Both the position numbers and the translations under genes were made by a program. 64,000 nt of DNA from contig JANXSY010000104.1 of assembly GCA_025356435.1 (NCBI GenBank), positions 29,889 through 93,888 on the forward strand, read 5' to 3'. Shown piece after piece: positions 44,464 to 53,691 of the stretch (positions are counted from its first letter, which is position 1; each line of letters starts with the position of its first letter). Source of the stretch: Isosphaeraceae bacterium. Lineage in GTDB: Bacteria > Planctomycetota > Planctomycetia > Isosphaerales > Isosphaeraceae. The notes under the pieces were generated by a model. It was not told the origin of the DNA. It ran no database searches and worked only from the letters and a program-made list of their open reading frames with translations.

Positions 44464-46353
44464 ATGGATGGGATCATCAATCGACGCGATGCGCTCGGGG
44501 CGCTGGGTGCCCTGGGGGCGATGGCCGTGGCGTCGAACTCGGCGACGGGGCAAATTCCCGAACAGCCGCCGCTCCCCGACGTGAGGCTCGTCCCACACCA
44601 TGCGCATTCCCGAGGAGTGCGGGGGCGGATGACCGGGGCGAAGGCGGCCGTCACCGCGCTCCAGTGCGAATGCGTCCCCTGCGTTTTCGGCATCCCGGGT
44701 GCCCAGAATAATGAGTTCTGGGACGCGATGAAGACGCTCGGCATGCCCTATCTGCTCGTCACCCACGAGGCGTCAGCAAGCGTGATGGCCGATGCCTCAG
44801 CTCGGGTGCTGGGGGGTGTCGGCGTCTGTGCGGTCGTGCCGGGGCCGGGGTTGACAAACGCGCTCACGGGGCTGGGCGAGGCACTTCTCGATAGCGTGCC
44901 GGTCGTGGCGATCGTGACCGACGTGAGCCGAGGCCCTGACAAGCCGTCGTTCCAGGTTCACTCGCTGAACAACACGGCGATCCTCCAGCCGATCACCAAG
45001 GCCGTCTTCGAGATCCATCACCAGGCCGAGATTCCATCGAAGATCCACGAGGCGTTCCGGGTCGCGAGGTCTGGCGAGCCGGGACCGGTGGGGGTCGTCT
45101 TGCCGTTCAACTTCCTCGCCGAGACCTGGGATTACGACGATGTCGTGCCCCCGCCCTATCCCTCGGCCTTTGATGAGAATGCCTATCGGCGGGCTGTCGG
45201 GATGCTCTCGAATCGCAAGCATCGGGTGGGCATCTATGCCGGTATGGGCTGCCTCGATGTGGGGCCGCAGCTCGCTCAGGTGGCCGAGGTACTCCAGGCG
45301 CCGGTGGCGACTTCGGTCAGCGGCAAGGGGTCGATACCCGACGGCCACCCGCTCGCGGTCGGCTGGGGGTACGGTGCGCAAGGGACTCGCGCGGCCGAAC
45401 GAGCATTCAAGGACGTCGACATTGTGCTGGCGGTCGGGGTGAAATACAGCGAGGTCTCGACCGCGAACTTCGCGATCCCCCGGCACGATAGGCTGATTCA
45501 TGTCGACGTGAACCCGAAGAACCTCGGGCGGAATGTGCCCGCATCGGTCTGCCTGAATGCCGACTCGCGCGTCTTCTTCGCCAGGCTCCTTGCTGATGCG
45601 GCGAGCGTCCAGCGCCCCGCTGACCCGCGATTGTGGAAGTCGATCCGGTCGGACCGTGAGCTTGATCGGTGCGAGAACCGGACGATCCGCGTGACCGATG
45701 GCGTCGATCCGATGGCGTTCCTGGTCAACCTGCGATGCCTGCTCGGGCCGGACGAACTCTTCTTCATCGACGTGACGGCCTCGACCCACTGGGCGTCGGA
45801 GTCGGTCGACGTCTGCGGGCCGCGACGCTATTTCACGCCCGCGAACAATCAGAGCATGGGCTGGGCGATCCCGGCGGCGATCGGGGCGAAGAAGGTGCGG
45901 TTCGACCGCGAGGTCGTCGCCGTGACGGGCGATGGCTGCTTCTTGATGAGCGCGATCGAGATGTCGACCGCCGCGAGAGCGGGCCTGCCCGTGCGGTTCT
46001 TCGTCTTCGACGACGGGGCCTATCACTATATGAGGATGCTCCAGGAGCCGGTCTTCAAGCGGACGACCGCGACCGACCTGGCGCGGATCGACTACGCCGG
46101 TTTTGCGCGTGGCGTCGGGCTCGGATACAACGAGATCCTCCACAACGGCGACATCAATGCCGGGATCGCCCGCGCCCTTCAGTACCCGGGGCCGGTCTTG
46201 ACTCGCGTCTGCATTAGCTACGAGGGTCGCGAGATCCGCTGGCTAAACGCGGCGAAGTCTGCCTTTATCAAGCGGATGCCAGGTGACCAGAAGGTTCGCG
46301 TGGCGACCCGGGTCGCCGTCCGTTCGTTGAAGCGTCATCCGGAAAATGATTGA
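44464..46353 (+). CDS. Thiamine-pyrophosphate enzyme (acetolactate-synthase fold) with twin-Arg leader
   Basis: The 629 residues have the three domains of the POX/ALS family: PYR with catalytic E102 (THEASASVM), a central FAD/NAD-like domain and a PP domain with GDG (489-491) followed by FFVFDDGAYHYMR, where the usual NN of the Mg/TPP motif is DD. Residues 1-30 are not part of the fold: INRRDALGALGALGAMAVASNSATG has twin arginines, a short hydrophobic segment and an Ala-x-Gly-type end, like a Tat signal. GGAAGGAG precedes the ATG. If exported, folded with cofactor, it would be unusual. The reaction, probably 2-oxoacid carboligation or decarboxylation, is not known. Confidence 0.85.
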   Translation: MDGIINRRDALGALGALGAMAVASNSATGQIPEQPPLPDVRLVPHHAHSRGVRGRMTGAKAAVTALQCECVPCVFGIPGAQNNEFWDAMKTLGMPYLLVTHEASASVMADASARVLGGVGVCAVVPGPGLTNALTGLGEALLDSVPVVAIVTDVSRGPDKPSFQVHSLNNTAILQPITKAVFEIHHQAEIPSKIHEAFRVARSGEPGPVGVVLPFNFLAETWDYDDVVPPPYPSAFDENAYRRAVGMLSNRKHRVGIYAGMGCLDVGPQLAQVAEVLQAPVATSVSGKGSIPDGHPLAVGWGYGAQGTRAAERAFKDVDIVLAVGVKYSEVSTANFAIPRHDRLIHVDVNPKNLGRNVPASVCLNADSRVFFARLLADAASVQRPADPRLWKSIRSDRELDRCENRTIRVTDGVDPMAFLVNLRCLLGPDELFFIDVTASTHWASESVDVCGPRRYFTPANNQSMGWAIPAAIGAKKVRFDREVVAVTGDGCFLMSAIEMSTAARAGLPVRFFVFDDGAYHYMRMLQEPVFKRTTATDLARIDYAGFARGVGLGYNEILHNGDINAGIARALQYPGPVLTRVCISYEGREIRWLNAAKSAFIKRMPGDQKVRVATRVAVRSLKRHPEND

Positions 46354-46498
46354 TCGTAATGCGTCGAATTCCCCGGTCCGGTTGACCTTTCGCTAAAAGA
46401 GCGATGGTCGTAAGATGCCGCACCGTCGCAGCCAGGCCCTGCCGCGACGACGTGGGCCAAGGATCGGCCCTCGTCACGGCGACCCGCATGGAACGCGA

Positions 46499-47368
46499 AT
46501 GATGAGCCAAGTTCGAACAAGTTCAACCCCGCCGCACGCTGAGTTCTTCCCGATGCCGCGAGGCTCGGGCGGTCTCAAGCGATGGCTCGTCCAGATCGAT
46601 ACCGATCGCCGACAGCTCACGCAGTTCTGGCCGGTCGTGCAGAACATGGTGATGCAGGAGCTGCGCGTTCGCTATCAGAGGTCGGTGATGGGGTTCCTCT
46701 GGACCCTCCTGAATCCGATCCTCATGATGGCCACGCTCACCGTCGTCTTCTCGCAGATCCTCGACGTGAGGAAAGAAGGCTATGCGATCTACCTGTTCGC
46801 CGGGATGGTTCCCTGGAACTTCCTGAGTTCGAGCATCAATGATTGCGCCTTCTGCATCATCAGTAATGAAGGTTTGATTCGTAAGATTTATCTGCCGAAG
46901 TTGATCTTCCCGCTCACCCGGGTGCTCATCAACCTCGTCACGTTCATGCTCTCAATGAGTGCGCTGTTTGTCATTCTCGGTCCGCTGGGCGCGACGCCCC
47001 GCCTGCCGCTGCTGATGCTGCCGGTGGTGGTCTTACTGTTCGCGATGTTCGCGCTTGGGCTCGGCCTGATCGTGGCGACGGCGAATACGTTCTTCCGCGA
47101 CTGCGGGCACCTCGTCACGGTCTTCCTCCAGGCGTGGTACTTCCTCACGCCGATTATTTACGAGGCGAAATTCCTCGGCGCGGCACAGGGCCGGCTCTGG
47201 CTCAACCCGGCGTACCCGTTCATCAAGATGTTTCAGACGATCATCCAAGACGGCCTCTGGCCGGACCTGACCACATTCATGGTGGCCGCCGGAATTGCCT
47301 CGGTGAGCCTGGGGATCGGTTATGTCGCCTTCAAGGCCAACGAAGACAAGCTGGTTTTCCGACTCTGA
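46499..47368 (+). CDS. ABC-2 polysaccharide/polyol export permease
   Basis: 289 residues with six hydrophobic spans and the family blocks QNMVMQELRVRYQRSVMGFLWTLLNP and an EAKFLG/NPAYPFIKMFQ end. It matches KpsM/Wzm/TagG-type permeases that export lipid-linked glycans across the inner membrane. ATGs at 46499 and 46502 are adjacent; longer frames upstream are not conserved. The ATPase gene starts inside its 3' end. Confidence 0.92.
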   Translation: MMSQVRTSSTPPHAEFFPMPRGSGGLKRWLVQIDTDRRQLTQFWPVVQNMVMQELRVRYQRSVMGFLWTLLNPILMMATLTVVFSQILDVRKEGYAIYLFAGMVPWNFLSSSINDCAFCIISNEGLIRKIYLPKLIFPLTRVLINLVTFMLSMSALFVILGPLGATPRLPLLMLPVVVLLFAMFALGLGLIVATANTFFRDCGHLVTVFLQAWYFLTPIIYEAKFLGAAQGRLWLNPAYPFIKMFQTIIQDGLWPDLTTFMVAAGIASVSLGIGYVAFKANEDKLVFRL

Positions 47369-48152
47369 CCGCCATGTCGACCGCTCAACGGTCGGCACGG
47401 AGGCCCTGGTCGAGCTGCGGGACGTCTCCCTGAGATTCCTCAGCTATTATGACAAGCAATACTCGCTCAAACGGGCGGCGATTGACTTGATGCTCCGTCG
47501 CGCCTCCCCCGCGCCCACCTCTGAGTTCTGGGCGCTCAAGGGTGTTGATCTGACAATCAACAAGGGAGAACGGCTCGGCATCGTGGGTTCGAACGGGGCG
47601 GGCAAGAGCACCCTGCTCCGCCTGCTCGCGAGGATCTATCCGCCGACCTCGGGGCGGGTGACGATCCGCGGCACAGTGGCCCCGCTGATCGAAATGGGGG
47701 CGGGATTCAATCCCGAACTGTCGGGCACCGAGAATATCCGCCTGAATGGCGCGATGCTCGGCTATACCCGCAAGCAGATGGACGCCAAGTCCGACGGTAT
47801 CTTCGAGTTCACCGGCCTGCGTGAGTTCGCCGACCTGCCGCTCAAGTACTATTCGAGCGGGATGTATACGAGGCTGGCGTTCGCGATCGCGACCGAGATC
47901 GACCCCGAGATTCTCTTGATTGACGAGTCATTGGGGGCGGGTGACGCGGCGTTCGTCGACAAGGCGAAGGCCCGAATCTTGGGGCTGTTCGACCGGTCGA
48001 ACGTGGTAGTGCTGGTCTCGCACGACATGCAGGCACTCCGCGAGATGTGTACGCGGGGGATCAGAATGAAGCACGGCCAATTGATCGACGACGGGCCGAT
48101 TGACGAGGTGATCGACCGCTATCTCGCCGAGACGACCGCCGTCTCGGCCTGA
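47322..48152 (+). CDS. ABC transporter ATPase for glycan export (Wzt/KpsT/TagH-like)
   Basis: Walker A GSNGAGKST (89-97), Q-loop region TVAPLIEMGAGFNPELSGTENI, signature YSSGMYTRLAFA, Walker B ILLIDESLGAGD and SHD are all present, with the long insert typical of glycan exporters. It lacks the C-terminal carbohydrate-binding domain of Wzt, ending at about 275 residues. The ATG 47322 overlaps the permease by 47 bases and is the only usual start in frame; an ATG at 47374, placed as expected after the permease stop, is in another frame, so an early frameshift cannot be excluded. Confidence 0.9.
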   Translation: MSPSRPTKTSWFSDSDRHVDRSTVGTEALVELRDVSLRFLSYYDKQYSLKRAAIDLMLRRASPAPTSEFWALKGVDLTINKGERLGIVGSNGAGKSTLLRLLARIYPPTSGRVTIRGTVAPLIEMGAGFNPELSGTENIRLNGAMLGYTRKQMDAKSDGIFEFTGLREFADLPLKYYSSGMYTRLAFAIATEIDPEILLIDESLGAGDAAFVDKAKARILGLFDRSNVVVLVSHDMQALREMCTRGIRMKHGQLIDDGPIDEVIDRYLAETTAVSA

Positions 48153-48195
48153 ACCGATTTTTCTCGTCATGTTTTGAACCAAGGAGGGTCCGAAC

Positions 48196-48597
48196 GTGAA
48201 GCGACTGATCAAGCGAGCGATCCGGCCGTTCTGGAAGATGACCGAGTCGATCCGGCGACCGCTCGCGCGCCAGTTCGACTCGCGGATGAATCATATGATC
48301 GCCGTGGCGATCCAGGCGCGGATGATGCCGACGATCCAGGCCGCGCTCGATTCGTCGGCGCGGTCGCTCGAACGGCTCGAATCGTCTCTCGATGGCGCGA
48401 ACCAGTCGGCGCAGGTGCTTGCTTGTGACATGGACTTGATGCTCGGCAGCGTCGTCCGCGAGGTGGCCCGGCTCCAGTCGCAGGTCGACGCCATGCAAGA
48501 CCTCGTCGAACATGCCGTCAGCCGGGGCCGGTCGGGACTCTCGCTCCTCGAACAGGGCGACGATGAGCCGGCGCTCGAGCGCGCGAGGGTGGGTTGA
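48196..48597 (+). CDS. Short coiled-coil protein A of the glycan locus
   Basis: 133 residues from GTG 48196, behind a very strong AAGGAGGG site at 48181-48188. It starts with MKRLIKRAIRPFW and ESIRRPL, a basic amphipathic region, and then has long helices likely to coil (RLESSLDGANQSAQVLA, VREVARLQSQVDAMQDLVEH). The N-terminal 22 residues match those of the protein at 59868 at many positions, so the two are paralogues. No membrane span. It follows the exporter ATPase by 44 bases. I know no named family; a peripheral membrane scaffold or chain-length partner is an inference. Confidence 0.75.
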   Translation: MKRLIKRAIRPFWKMTESIRRPLARQFDSRMNHMIAVAIQARMMPTIQAALDSSARSLERLESSLDGANQSAQVLACDMDLMLGSVVREVARLQSQVDAMQDLVEHAVSRGRSGLSLLEQGDDEPALERARVG

Positions 48598-48736
48598 GGG
48601 GCTTCTGTATCGTCTCGCCTTGACGCTTCGGCGCTCGCCGCTATTCTGACGTTGCTGTGCTCCGACCTTTCACAGAACTGCCGGGCCGACGTGGGGAAGG
48701 ATTCCTCCACACCCGGGTCGATGGAGTGACCCGTCC

Positions 48737-50638
48737 ATGATCCTGGCACATTGGCCGATCCTCCTATCGCTCCTGGCCTACTCCGACGTGACGGTCACAC
48801 CGGCGCGTACCGACCACTCGAATACGACGTTTCACCAGAGCCTCGCCGCGCTCGACAAGGCGAGCGAGCGTACGGTCGAGACGCTACGCCGCTATGACCT
48901 CGAATCGCGCTATCGACGCGACGTTCCCGGCGCGATCATGCAGCTCGAAAAGACGGTGCGGGCCAACCCTGACTCCGACCTCGTCTACGCGCTTGCCGAA
49001 CTCTCCTGGATCGAGGGCAAACGGCTCGACTACAAGCGGAAGGGAGACGCTCTCGACCGCTATGTCGATGCTGTCGCCTATGCGTATGACTTCCTGTTCG
49101 CGCCCGAACTCGCGGCCGGCAGGCAGCCCTCTGACCCCCGGTTCCGCCTGGCGTGCGACCTCTATAATGGCGGTCTCGACCGCCTGATTCGCGCGGCACA
49201 GTCGAACGGGCGGATCGAGCCCGACGGCGTCATCAAGCTCAAGGTCCACGGCCGAGAGCAGGTCTTTCGCGTCTTCCTTGACCCGGGAAAGTCGCCCTGG
49301 CGAGCGGCCGACGTTGACCAGATTATCCTCTGCTCCGACTGGGAAGTCGCCGGCCTGCCGACGAAGACGTATCAATATGGACTTGGCGTGCCGTTGATCG
49401 CTGTCCGCAAATCAGACCGGTCCGCTCCCGGCCCCGAGAAGTTTTATCCGAGCGAGATGGCGTTCCCGCTCACGGCGTTCCTCGTGCCGAATTCCAAGCT
49501 CCGCGAGGCGGCGATCAACGATACGCGGGAATGCACGCTCGAACTGGTCGACCCGGTGCGTGTCCATGCGGTCGGTGCCGAGCCCGCGATGTCGCTCGAA
49601 TCCGACCTCTCGACGCCGCTCGCGTATATGTGGGCGAAGACTGACCTGAGCAAGTATCGCTGGTCGGGGCTGCTCCGTCCCGAGCAAAACCTCGAACGTG
49701 CGGGGCTGATGCTGCTCCGTCCCTACGAGCCGAGGAAAATCCCCGTCGTGATGGTTCACGGCCTGGCGTCGACGCCGTTGGCGTGGATTCCAATGCTTAA
49801 CGACCTGCTCCGCGACCCGAGGATTCAGGACAAATATCAGTTCATGCTCTACCTCTATCCCACGGGCGTCCCGTTGCCAATCGCGGCGGCGGGGCTTCGT
49901 GAGACGCTGGTTGAGGCCGAGAAGACCTTCAACCCAACCGGGAGCGACTCCGAGTTTGGCAAGATGGTCCTGATCGGGCACAGCATGGGCGGTCTGCTCA
50001 GCCACGCAATGGTTGTGGAAAGCGCCGATCGGTTCTGGCAGCTCAATTCGGACAAGCGATTTGAAGATATCATCGGCCCTGCCGAAGTGCTGGACGAGTT
50101 GAAGCGGTACATGTTGTTCCATCCACTGCCGTTCGTGAAGCGGGTCGTCTTCCTCGCGACCCCGCATCGCGGCTCGGAGATGAGCCGGAGCGTCGTCGGG
50201 CGTGTGAGCGCGAGTCTGATTACCGACCCCGACTACATCGCCAAGCTGCTCTCAAGGCTCACTAAAGATAATCCCGACGCCTTCGACCGACGCAAGTTTC
50301 GCCGACTGCCGTCGAGCATCGAGACGCTCGAACCGAACGGGAAGATCCTGCTCGCGTTGCTCTCGATGCGTCCCGACCCGCTGGCCAAGCCGCCGGTCGT
50401 CTTCCACTCGATCGTCGGCTCGCTCCGACCGGGGCCTCGCGAGACCTCGACCGACGGCGTGGTCCCGTTCAGCAGTTCGCACCTCGATGGCGTCGCCTCA
50501 GAGCTTGTCGTTCGGTCTGACCACGGCGTTCAGAAGGACCCGGCGGCTGTGCTGGAAGTCCGGCGGATCTTGCTCGAACACGTCGGCGTCTTGCCGCCGG
50601 GCGTGGCAGTGGGCGGGGGCGCAAAGGTTCAGGAATGA
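48737..50638 (+). CDS. Alpha/beta-hydrolase (PGAP1/lipase-like), exported
   Basis: 633 residues. The first 15 form a possible signal peptide or anchor. A helical, TPR-like region (about 30-150) precedes an alpha/beta-hydrolase domain with VVMVHGLASTPLAW, the nucleophile GHSMGGL (S416), D573 (TSTDGVVPF) and H596 (SDHGVQ), a complete triad. ATPHRGSEMS is typical of GPI-inositol-deacylase/lipase relatives. It could remove an acyl chain from a lipid or glycolipid outside the cytoplasm. It sits within the export locus between the coiled-coil gene and a MmgE/PrpD gene. Confidence 0.82.
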   Translation: MILAHWPILLSLLAYSDVTVTPARTDHSNTTFHQSLAALDKASERTVETLRRYDLESRYRRDVPGAIMQLEKTVRANPDSDLVYALAELSWIEGKRLDYKRKGDALDRYVDAVAYAYDFLFAPELAAGRQPSDPRFRLACDLYNGGLDRLIRAAQSNGRIEPDGVIKLKVHGREQVFRVFLDPGKSPWRAADVDQIILCSDWEVAGLPTKTYQYGLGVPLIAVRKSDRSAPGPEKFYPSEMAFPLTAFLVPNSKLREAAINDTRECTLELVDPVRVHAVGAEPAMSLESDLSTPLAYMWAKTDLSKYRWSGLLRPEQNLERAGLMLLRPYEPRKIPVVMVHGLASTPLAWIPMLNDLLRDPRIQDKYQFMLYLYPTGVPLPIAAAGLRETLVEAEKTFNPTGSDSEFGKMVLIGHSMGGLLSHAMVVESADRFWQLNSDKRFEDIIGPAEVLDELKRYMLFHPLPFVKRVVFLATPHRGSEMSRSVVGRVSASLITDPDYIAKLLSRLTKDNPDAFDRRKFRRLPSSIETLEPNGKILLALLSMRPDPLAKPPVVFHSIVGSLRPGPRETSTDGVVPFSSSHLDGVASELVVRSDHGVQKDPAAVLEVRRILLEHVGVLPPGVAVGGGAKVQE

Positions 50639-50716
50639 GCGGGCGGAGGTTGGACGGGAGGTGGCCCTGGCACGTATCATGCCGGCTTGACCCTCCACTC
50701 CGAGCTGAGGCCGATC

Positions 50717-52102
50717 ATGTCCGAGACACTGGCCGACCGTCTGGCGGCGTTTACCCTCGCCGCGAAGTTTGAAGACCTGCCCGACCGCGTCGTTGTCGAG
50801 GCGCGTCGGCGACTGATCGACGCCTTCGGGTGCGCGGCGGGTGCGTTGCGTGAGCCGGCCCCCGGGATCGCCCGCAAGGTCGCGAAAGCCGTGGGGGCGT
50901 CGGCGACGGCACTGATCGGCGGCGGTCGATCGTCGGCCGATTGGGCGGCGTTTTCGAACGGTGTGCATATCCGCTATCTCGACTGCAACGACACCTATCT
51001 CTCGCTCGAACCAGCGCACCCGAGCGACAACTGGGCGGCGGTGATGGCAGTGGGTGAGCTCGTCGGCGCGAGCGGTTCGGCGTGGATCGTGGCTGCGGCC
51101 GTCGCGTATGAGGTCCAGTGCCGCCTCTGCGACGCCGCGAGCATTCGCGCCCGAGGGTGGGACCACGTCACGTACGGTTGCCTCTCGTCGGCTCTCGCGG
51201 CTTCGAAGCTGTTTGGTCTCAATCATGAGCAGACTGTTCATGCCCTCGGGATCGCCGGGACGACCGGCACGGCGCTCCGCTTGACGAGGGCGGGGGAACT
51301 GTCGATGTGGAAGGGCTGCGCGTTTGCCCACGCGGCCCGCAACGGTGTCTTCGCGGCCCAACTCGCCCGCGAGGGGATGACCGGCCCCGCCCCGCTCTTT
51401 GAGGGCGACATGGGCTTCTTCCAGCAGGTTTCGGGTCTGTTCAACGTCGATCAGCTCGGGGGGCCGGGTGACGGAGATTGGATGCTGCCGAAGACCTCGA
51501 TCAAGTTCGTCCCCGCCGAATATCACAGCCAGTCGGCGATCGCCGTCGCGTTCTCGCTGCGCACCAAGATCGGCGACCCGAGCCGGATCAGGGGTCTCGA
51601 AATCGCCACGTTCAAGACGGCGGTCGAGATCATCGGCCAGGACCCCGAAAAGTGGGCACCCCGGACTCGCGAGACTGCCGACCATAGCCTGCCCTACTGC
51701 ACCGCCGTCGCCCTGCTCGACGGTGATGTTTCGGCCGCGCAGTTCACGCCGGAACGGCTCGCCGACCCGGTGCTGCGCGACCTCGTGGCGCGGACGCGCG
51801 TCGTCGAAGACCCCACGCTGACAGCGGGCTATCCGGCCGGCATCCCCAACCGCGTGACGGTCACGCTTGACGACGGTTCAGTTCTCGTAGAGGAAATGGC
51901 CTTCCCCCCCGGTCACGACAAGAACCCGCTCGACGATCGCGGCCTCGCCGCCAAGTTCCACCGGCTCGTCGACCCCGAGCTTGGTGCCGACCGGGCCGTC
52001 GCGATCTGGGACCGCCTGATGAGGCTGGAATCCGACGCAAGCCCCCACGAGGTGATCGGCCTTCTCGACGCGGAAGACGTCGGGTCGAATCGGTTGTTTT
52101 GA
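50717..52102 (+). CDS. MmgE/PrpD family protein
   Basis: 461 residues from ATG 50717 (GAGG five to eight bases upstream). The all-helical N-terminal lid (RRRLIDAFGCAAGA, SNGVHIRYLDCNDTY, HPSDNWAAVMAVGE) and the later KFVPAEYHSQSAI and DHSLPYCTAVALLDG blocks fit 2-methylcitrate dehydratase and its relatives such as cis-aconitate decarboxylase. The HxSDN motif is consistent with catalysis. It seems metabolic rather than part of glycan export. The partner lyase lies at 61881. Confidence 0.88.
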   Translation: MSETLADRLAAFTLAAKFEDLPDRVVVEARRRLIDAFGCAAGALREPAPGIARKVAKAVGASATALIGGGRSSADWAAFSNGVHIRYLDCNDTYLSLEPAHPSDNWAAVMAVGELVGASGSAWIVAAAVAYEVQCRLCDAASIRARGWDHVTYGCLSSALAASKLFGLNHEQTVHALGIAGTTGTALRLTRAGELSMWKGCAFAHAARNGVFAAQLAREGMTGPAPLFEGDMGFFQQVSGLFNVDQLGGPGDGDWMLPKTSIKFVPAEYHSQSAIAVAFSLRTKIGDPSRIRGLEIATFKTAVEIIGQDPEKWAPRTRETADHSLPYCTAVALLDGDVSAAQFTPERLADPVLRDLVARTRVVEDPTLTAGYPAGIPNRVTVTLDDGSVLVEEMAFPPGHDKNPLDDRGLAAKFHRLVDPELGADRAVAIWDRLMRLESDASPHEVIGLLDAEDVGSNRLF

Positions 52103-52217
52103 TTCAATGGGATTGACCGCGTCGCCGATCTAAGATAAGGGTACGCATACAAGGCGCGGACCAGGATGGTACGCGCCTCCACCGATCTTCTCGCTCCTCA
52201 CGGATGAGGATGACCTT

Positions 52218-53633
52218 ATGCTGTTTAATTCCCTCCCGTTCGCCTACTTCTTCCTCCTCTTGGTCCCGCTCTACTGGGTTCTGCCGCGTAAGCCCCAGAC
52301 TGTGTTGCTGCTCGGGGCGGGGTACTATTTCTATTCCTGCTGGAACCCGAAATTCCTCGCGCTTTTGGTCGCGTCGACGGTCATGGATTACTTCTGCGGG
52401 CTCGCGGTCGCTCGGATCGACGACTCGAAGAAGCGGAAGGCGTTCGTCTTCCTGAGCATGGCGCTCAACCTCGGTATGCTCGGTTACTTCAAGTATGTCA
52501 ACTTCTTCGCCGAGAGCCTCCAGGTCGCACTCACGCAGATGGGGATGCACGTTTCGATCGCGCACCTGAACGTTGTGCTACCGATCGGGATCTCGTTCTA
52601 TACGTTTCAGTCGATGAGTTATGTCATCGACGTCTACCGCAGGGACATCCCGCCGACCAAGAACTTCATCGAGTTCGCGGCGTTCGTCTCATTCTTCCCG
52701 CACCTCGTCGCCGGCCCGATCATGCGGCCGACGACCCTCTTGCCGCAGATCCAGAACAAGCGGACGTTCAACGTCGGCCAGTTCTACGAGGGGTGCTACC
52801 TGATCTTCTGGGGGCTCACCAAGAAGGTCGTGATCGCGGACAACCTCTCGCCGATCGTTAATGAGTTGTTCGGGCGATGGGTGACGATCGACGGCGGGCT
52901 CGCGATGCTGGCGATCTACGCCTTCGCGATCCAGATTTATTGCGACTTCTCGGGCTATACCGACGCAGCGCGAGGGATCGCGAAGTGTCTCGGGTTTGAG
53001 CTGGCCCTGAACTTCAACCTGCCGTACTTCGCCACCAGCCCGAAAGAGTTCTGGGGTCGATGGCATATCAGCCTCTCAACCTGGCTCCGCGACTACCTCT
53101 ATATCCCCCTGGGCGGCAATCGCGGCGGGAACTGGTTCGTCTATCGCAACCTGATGCTGACGATGATTATCGGCGGCCTCTGGCACGGCGCGGCATGGAC
53201 GTTTGTGCTCTGGGGAACATATCAGGGCGTCTTGCTCGTCGGGCATCGCCTGCTTGAGCCGTACCTCGCGAAGATTGACCCGGTCAACCCGATGGATCGC
53301 GCCTTCTGGCGGGTGACCCGGATCGTCGTGACGTTCCACCTCGTCTGCTTCGGCTGGCTGATCTTCGCGTCGAAGTCGCTGCAACAGGTCGGCGGGATGC
53401 TCACGGCGATCGTCAAGCGACCGTCGATCCCTGAGGCGAACTACCTCGTCCCGGTGCTGATCGTCGTCCTGCCGCTCTTCCTGGTCCAGCTCGCGCAATA
53501 TCTCACCAAAGACCTGAACATCGTCGCCCGGACGCCTTGGTATGTGCGGAGCCTCTTCTATACGGCGTGCTTCTACGCCTTCGTGCTCGGCGGCAATTTC
53601 GGCGGCAGCAAGTTTATCTACTTTGACTTCTGA
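52218..53633 (+). CDS. MBOAT O-acyltransferase (AlgI-like)
   Basis: 471 residues, about eleven spans, with the MBOAT signature WHISLSTWLRDYLYIPLGGNR and catalytic H323 in GGLWHGAAW. LPIGISFYTFQSMSYVIDVYR and FPHLVAGPI are typical AlgI/PatA/DltB-group sequences. It would carry acyl (usually acetyl) groups across the membrane to an SGNH partner. GAGGATGACC precedes the ATG. The two genes after it are SGNH proteins, making a classical O-acetylation set. Confidence 0.94.
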   Translation: MLFNSLPFAYFFLLLVPLYWVLPRKPQTVLLLGAGYYFYSCWNPKFLALLVASTVMDYFCGLAVARIDDSKKRKAFVFLSMALNLGMLGYFKYVNFFAESLQVALTQMGMHVSIAHLNVVLPIGISFYTFQSMSYVIDVYRRDIPPTKNFIEFAAFVSFFPHLVAGPIMRPTTLLPQIQNKRTFNVGQFYEGCYLIFWGLTKKVVIADNLSPIVNELFGRWVTIDGGLAMLAIYAFAIQIYCDFSGYTDAARGIAKCLGFELALNFNLPYFATSPKEFWGRWHISLSTWLRDYLYIPLGGNRGGNWFVYRNLMLTMIIGGLWHGAAWTFVLWGTYQGVLLVGHRLLEPYLAKIDPVNPMDRAFWRVTRIVVTFHLVCFGWLIFASKSLQQVGGMLTAIVKRPSIPEANYLVPVLIVVLPLFLVQLAQYLTKDLNIVARTPWYVRSLFYTACFYAFVLGGNFGGSKFIYFDF

Positions 53634-53691
53634 TTGACCGCCACAAGATCAATCAAGTTATTCATGGATGGGTGCGATTGAGGGACGACTC

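Noticed and set aside
44797..46143. A 448-codon minus-strand frame
   Set aside because: It is antisense to the TPP enzyme and low in conserved structure.
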